NCBI GenBank assembly: GCA_028284935.1
Contig: JANQQQ010000038.1
Location: 28,672-92,671 of the forward strand
Origin: Croceivirga sp.
GTDB taxonomy: Bacteria; Bacteroidota; Bacteroidia; Flavobacteriales; Flavobacteriaceae
Reading direction: 5' to 3'
DNA length: 64,000 bases
Shown here in pieces: positions 60,755 to 64,000 of this stretch. Position 1 is the first letter of the stretch. The number at the start of each line of letters is the position of its first letter. Position numbers and translations under genes: made by a program. The notes below the pieces were generated by a model. That model did not search any database, had not been told where the DNA came from, and worked only from the letters and a program-made list of their open reading frames with translations.

Positions 60755-62027
60755 CTTTTTGGTCAAGGGTTAATAGGTTCTCTTCGGTAGTCGGATCCTC
60801 AAATGGGATGCAGTCCAATTGAAATTTTAGGGGCTCAATGTGTTCTAAGTACGCCGTTCGCAAAGAATCGGCAATGGGTTCGGCCGATGGTAGTTTCTCC
60901 CGTAAGGGATCTACCTGTCTTCCGTTTTTCCAAAAGCGATAACATACATGGGGACCTCCGGTGTTTCCAGTCATTCCAACCCAACCTATCACATCGCCTT
61001 GTCTTACAAATTCCCCGGCTTTTACTTTTTGGGCCTTCATGTGCAAATATTGGGTGCTGTACATGCTATTGTGCCTAATCTTTACGTATTTGCCATTGCC
61101 TCCCCTCCTTCTGGACTCAGTTACCGTTCCATCTGCTGTGGCTACAATAGGTGTACCAATAGGAGCTGCATAATCTGTTCCAAGATGGGGTCGGACTTTG
61201 TACCCGTAATAAGCAATTCGTCTTCTAAGGTTATATCGTGAAGACAGTCTGTATCCAAATTTAATGGGCGCCCTCAAGAAAGTACTCCTCAGGTTATTGG
61301 CATCTTGATCGTAATATTCTTGAATGTTTTTTATGGAATCCGAAACATAGGGAAATGCGTAAATGGGTTTTCCCTTGTGTTCAAAGTAAGCGGATTTAAT
61401 GGCTCCGCTTCCGGCGTAAATGGAGTCGTTTATGAATTTTTCGTCATAGATGATTTTGAATTTATCTCCTTTTTCCAATCGGAAAAAATCAATGGTCCAT
61501 GCGTAAATCTCGGAGAGGTTAATGGTAACGCTGTAATCCACACCCAAACTATCCAAATCCATGGACAGGCTATTTTTGATGGTACCGGCAACTTCACGTT
61601 CCAAATAGTTGACTTTTTTCTTTCCCTTGTAGGCAACAGCAGAATCCCTTAGGTCGACCACCGTGTAATTTATTTTATCATTTTGGTAAATAAATACTTG
61701 GGCCTTTTCCAAGCTATCTTTTTCTTTTAAGATGAGGTAGGGTTTGCCAACCTTTATTTTTCGCACGTCAAAGGTATCTTTGTAGTTTTCTGAAATTGCT
61801 ACTACTTTGGGATAGTCCACATGGTTTTTTAGCATGAGTTCGCCAAAGCTATCCCCCCATTTTATCGTGTCTTTGACAACATTGAAATTGTCCAAATTAA
61901 ATCCATAATGGGTGACGATAGGTTGAACCTTAGGTTCTTCAATAGGTATGTTTTCAGCAATTTTTTTATCATTCCCGCAAGATGCCAAAACCAGCATTGC
62001 CAAAATTACGCCCCAATATTTTTGCAT
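60735..62027 (-). CDS. M23-family peptidase homologue, lipoprotein, altered metal site
   Basis: The 430-residue lipoprotein (lipobox ASC, Cys 17) has a LysM-like or OapA-like segment (about 50-100) and a C-terminal LytM/M23 domain. H281 and D285 in [11 protein letters not shown] are the first metal ligands, and H329 in YLHMKA and H360 in GPHVCYRFW are present. The second His of the usual H-x-H, a zinc ligand, is C362. Cys can bind zinc, so the enzyme could be active, or it may be a non-catalytic activator of another wall hydrolase. Sits between tryptophan dioxygenase (9 bp) and pgi. Confidence 0.87.
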   Translation of the reverse strand: MQKYWGVILAMLVLASCGNDKKIAENIPIEEPKVQPIVTHYGFNLDNFNVVKDTIKWGDSFGELMLKNHVDYPKVVAISENYKDTFDVRKIKVGKPYLILKEKDSLEKAQVFIYQNDKINYTVVDLRDSAVAYKGKKKVNYLEREVAGTIKNSLSMDLDSLGVDYSVTINLSEIYAWTIDFFRLEKGDKFKIIYDEKFINDSIYAGSGAIKSAYFEHKGKPIYAFPYVSDSIKNIQEYYDQDANNLRSTFLRAPIKFGYRLSSRYNLRRRIAYYGYKVRPHLGTDYAAPIGTPIVATADGTVTESRRRGGNGKYVKIRHNSMYSTQYLHMKAQKVKAGEFVRQGDVIGWVGMTGNTGGPHVCYRFWKNGRQVDPLREKLPSAEPIADSLRTAYLEHIEPLKFQLDCIPFEDPTTEENLLTLDQKDGLTQN

Positions 62028-62036
62028 GCTTATTCT

Positions 62037-62999
62037 CTAGTTATTTTGGGGATTAAAGACGTGTTCTACCCACTGTTTGCCCCAATTGTCCAACTCCTCT
62101 CTGGAATGCAAAGTTGGGAAAAATATTATTCTCTGGAAACTTGGGGGTAAAAAGTCCTTCCAGTTGGTTCCACCCGTGGCACTGATATCACCTTTGTCCC
62201 TTGCCAAATATCGGTAGGCAGAACCCATATGCATCAATGGCCAATTGACGTTTGCGTTGATATCCATTTTCTTGATGGCATCCAGTAGCGGCTTGTTATC
62301 AGGAGAATTCTCTAGCAGATCAAGGCATTTTTGATACATGGTGCTTCCTTTGATTTGTTTGGCTATCCGAACCAACCTAGGGGTATAGCGGTATTCAAAC
62401 TGTTTTAAGGTCAATGTCTTTTCACCCGTATTGAGATTCGTTGCTCCTTTTTTCCAATAGATATGATCGTAAAGCTCTTCAATACTGTTTTTATCAGAAA
62501 AATCTTTCTGTTCGGAAGTATGGACTAAATTTTCGAGCGGAGTGGCATAAATTTCTATCATACGGTATTGTACGGATTGGAATCCGCTGGCAGGAAGCAG
62601 GGCCATTCTATATCGTAAAAACTGTTCCCTTTCCATACCATTGATCATAATGCCAAAGGAAGAAATCAACGCCTTGTAATAGCTGTTTATTCTATTGATT
62701 CTTTCTATAAAAAAATTGATGTTCTGTGATTTGTCGTCCACCAATTGTTTTTGTTCGTGAAGAATGAGCTTAAAATAGAGCTCTGTAATCTGGTGGTACA
62801 TGATAAAGATTTCTTCATCTGGGAAATAGGTCCTGGGAACTTGCAGACTCAACAGCGTGTCCAAATGAATGTAATCCCAATAAGTAAGGTAACGCTGATA
62901 GAGAAGACCATCCAGATAAGAACCTAGGTCTTGTCCCGAGTTTTTGAATTTTTCTTCCAGCTTGTTGATTTGGGACGCAATGCTATCATCTTTGTTCAT
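62037..62999 (-). CDS. kynA: tryptophan 2,3-dioxygenase
   Basis: This 320-residue heme enzyme opens the indole ring of L-tryptophan to N-formylkynurenine, first step of the kynurenine pathway. The substrate and distal-side block MYHQITELYFKLILHEQKQL (about residues 68-87) and a C-terminal part with NWPLMHMGSAYRYL, likely containing the proximal His, fit the family. SATGGTNWKDFLPP is a typical substrate-binding loop. It starts 9 bp after the DUF3108 stop. The later enzyme 3-hydroxyanthranilate dioxygenase is encoded at 24.6 kb. Confidence 0.94.
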   Translation of the reverse strand: MNKDDSIASQINKLEEKFKNSGQDLGSYLDGLLYQRYLTYWDYIHLDTLLSLQVPRTYFPDEEIFIMYHQITELYFKLILHEQKQLVDDKSQNINFFIERINRINSYYKALISSFGIMINGMEREQFLRYRMALLPASGFQSVQYRMIEIYATPLENLVHTSEQKDFSDKNSIEELYDHIYWKKGATNLNTGEKTLTLKQFEYRYTPRLVRIAKQIKGSTMYQKCLDLLENSPDNKPLLDAIKKMDINANVNWPLMHMGSAYRYLARDKGDISATGGTNWKDFLPPSFQRIIFFPTLHSREELDNWGKQWVEHVFNPQNN

Positions 63000-63008
63000 T
63001 GGTTGGGA

Positions 63009-63785
63009 TCAATCCATAATTATTTTGAACTGGTTGCGTAGACCATTGTAACCATCCAAATCAGCTTTGATGGAACCAACGGCTAAATCGGCTTTGATGC
63101 GTATGGGAATTTTATTGAAGTCATTGGAGACCCAAAGGGTTAAACTTTCCTCCTCCTTAAATACCCTTCCCGACTGCACATAAGGCCTAAATTTAAGACA
63201 TTCTACTTTGCCAAATTTTGTGCGCACGATTTCTTTCCCCAAATATTTTAACTTAAATTGATAAACACCATCATCGTCAAAAAGCATATCCATACTTAGC
63301 ACTTCCCCTTTTTTGAAATCTTGAGTACCATATTCGTTTCTTAAATGATAGGAAGCAGATAGTAAATCTTGAACCTTGTCATTTACCGGAATGTTAAATT
63401 CCTTATTGTTTTTTTTGTCCTTAAACAGGGCGATATCATCCTTATAATCAAAGCGGATTTCGATATCTTTTGTATAACCTCCTTCATAGGTATCCCTTAT
63501 GAATTTGTAAGGCTTACCACTTTCTTTATCAAAATAACTCTCAAAAGTATTGTCGACCTTAAAGAAGATACTGGCAAATCCCGTGGTTTTCCCCCTACCT
63601 ACGACATGGTATACAGGGATGGAATCCAATTGTTCGGACGTAAGATGTAAGGTAGCATAACTAGCGTTTAGAAAACCGTAATGAATTCTAAACTTTAGCC
63701 ATTCCCCTGCTTTAAATGCAGGTCTCTCTTGAGCTACCAAACTAAAAACCATAAATGTCAATACAAGCGCTAATGTCTTTTTCAT
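63009..63785 (-). CDS. DUF3108 family secreted protein
   Basis: The 258-residue product has a signal peptide (about 1-17, MKKTLALVLTFMVFSLVAQE) and a DUF3108 domain: FKAGEWLKFRIHYGFLNASY near the start, then repeated beta strands with VECLKFRPYVQSGRVFKEEE and LTLWVSNDFNKIPIRIKADL. DUF3108 proteins are periplasmic or outer-membrane-facing beta proteins of unknown role. It is first gene of the operon with kynA, the M23 homologue and pgi. Confidence 0.9.
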   Translation of the reverse strand: MKKTLALVLTFMVFSLVAQERPAFKAGEWLKFRIHYGFLNASYATLHLTSEQLDSIPVYHVVGRGKTTGFASIFFKVDNTFESYFDKESGKPYKFIRDTYEGGYTKDIEIRFDYKDDIALFKDKKNNKEFNIPVNDKVQDLLSASYHLRNEYGTQDFKKGEVLSMDMLFDDDGVYQFKLKYLGKEIVRTKFGKVECLKFRPYVQSGRVFKEEESLTLWVSNDFNKIPIRIKADLAVGSIKADLDGYNGLRNQFKIIMD

Positions 63786-63877
63786 AGCATTGAAATGGGA
63801 TATAAATTTAATACAATCAGGTCTTCTAACACCACATTTACAATTACTTAAACAAAAGTTATTCCAAACTATTGTAC

Positions 63878-63914
63878 AAAAAAAGCCCTAATGTTGAGCA
63901 TCAGGGCTTTTTCT
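63878..63914 (-). terminator. rho-independent terminator of the right-edge small transcript
   Basis: On the minus strand AAAAAGCCCTGATG pairs with CATTAGGGCTTTTT (one G-T pair) around a short loop, followed by further T. Immediately before it is TTGGTTGGTTATTTAG (63930-63915), the same 16 bases found before the terminator at 31517. Confidence 0.88.
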
Positions 63915-63981
63915 AAATAACCAACCAAACTTTAAATTATGAAAAACCAATACTTAAAGTTGTAAGGGAACCACCCCTTAC
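63878..63981 (-). ncRNA. candidate small RNA of about 100 nt
   Basis: On the minus strand a TATCTTTG box (63994-63987, matching TAnnTTTG) is followed about 7 nt later by a perfect 7-bp hairpin (GTAAGGG 63981-63975 with CCCTTAC 63968-63962). A 31-nt unstructured stretch, TTGGTTGGTTATTTAG and a strong terminator come next. No start codon with a meaningful frame exists in it. The whole unit looks like a small RNA gene rather than a gene's 3' end, although an upstream gene beyond the window cannot be excluded. Confidence 0.45.
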
Positions 63982-63986
63982 ACTTA

Positions 63987-63994
63987 CAAAGATA
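63987..63994 (-). promoter_or_regulatory. -7 box for the right-edge small transcript (TATCTTTG)
   Basis: TATCTTTG matches TAnnTTTG. The -33 element would lie beyond the window edge at 64000 and cannot be examined. Confidence 0.4.
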
Positions 63995-64000
63995 AATTTA

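Noticed and set aside
1..64000. tRNA, rRNA, CRISPR array or insertion sequence
   Set aside because: No regularly spaced repeats, tRNA-like CCA ends or transposase-like proteins were recognised by eye; a tRNAscan or CRISPR search could still find something missed.

Overview
The window comes from a member of the Bacteroidota, most likely a marine Flavobacteriaceae species. The evidence is the gene content (complete Bat/MoxR aerotolerance operon, Oar-like TonB receptors, DinB and DUF6734-type proteins), initiator regions without Shine-Dalgarno boxes, and several matches to the Bacteroidota promoter pattern TTG/TTTG - about 17-20 nt - TAnnTTTG. The genus is not determined. Most of the window is ordinary chromosomal DNA. 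The stretch at about 42.3-54.7 kb is visibly more A+T-rich (hand-counted 60-base lines give 17-22 G+C, against 25 for one line at 30 kb).

Layout: 0-2.2 kb holds an AEC permease (cut by the left edge) and a Tat-exported HisC-like aminotransferase. 2.3-5.5 kb has a small conserved protein, pheS and a SulP anion transporter. 5.7-14.8 kb is one eight-gene minus-strand operon: moxR, DUF58, a BatD-like protein, batA, batB, batC, batD, batE. 14.9-17.7 kb is an aldo/keto reductase, an SDR and an AlbA_2/Schlafen-type protein. 17.7-20.6 kb is an amylosucrase-like GH13 enzyme with a fructokinase, which together make a sucrose module. 20.7-25.8 kb has a PPP phosphatase, a HhH protein, an ALDH7 dehydrogenase, DUF1304, 3-hydroxyanthranilate dioxygenase and a CAP-domain lipoprotein. 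26-31.5 kb has cvpA, small proteins, convergent glpD and gpsA, and a lipoprotein. 31.7-38.1 kb has an AraC regulator divergent from an Fe/2OG dioxygenase, a second SulP transporter, DinB, SnoaL-like and cytochrome c proteins. 38.1-42 kb has a TonB receptor divergent from a secreted EEP-family nuclease or phosphatase.

The most interesting region is 42.3-54.7 kb, a probable class I lanthipeptide (RiPP) gene cluster: LanC cyclase, full-length LanB dehydratase, a precursor with a double-glycine leader and an extremely Gly/Cys/Thr/Ser-rich core, a C39-peptidase ABC exporter and a HlyD adaptor. Divergent from lanC, 30 bp away, lies a minus-strand set: nucleotidyltransferase, methyltransferase, DUF6734-type glycosyltransferase-like protein and an unknown protein. 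It is preceded by a P-loop kinase-like gene. These may be tailoring or self-protection genes, or unrelated cargo.

55.2-64 kb returns to ordinary genes: a small membrane protein, an Oar-like TonB receptor, and an operon of DUF3108, tryptophan 2,3-dioxygenase, an M23 peptidase homologue with a Cys in place of the usual metal-binding His, and pgi. Tryptophan dioxygenase here and 3-hydroxyanthranilate dioxygenase at 24.6 kb are two steps of the kynurenine pathway at separate loci.

Non-coding signals are also notable. There are two candidate small RNAs (22.39-22.55 kb, plus strand; 63.88-63.98 kb, minus strand), a shared 16-base sequence directly before two unrelated terminators, and AraC-like half-site repeats at 32.64-32.71 kb. 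No tRNA, rRNA, CRISPR array or insertion sequence was recognised.
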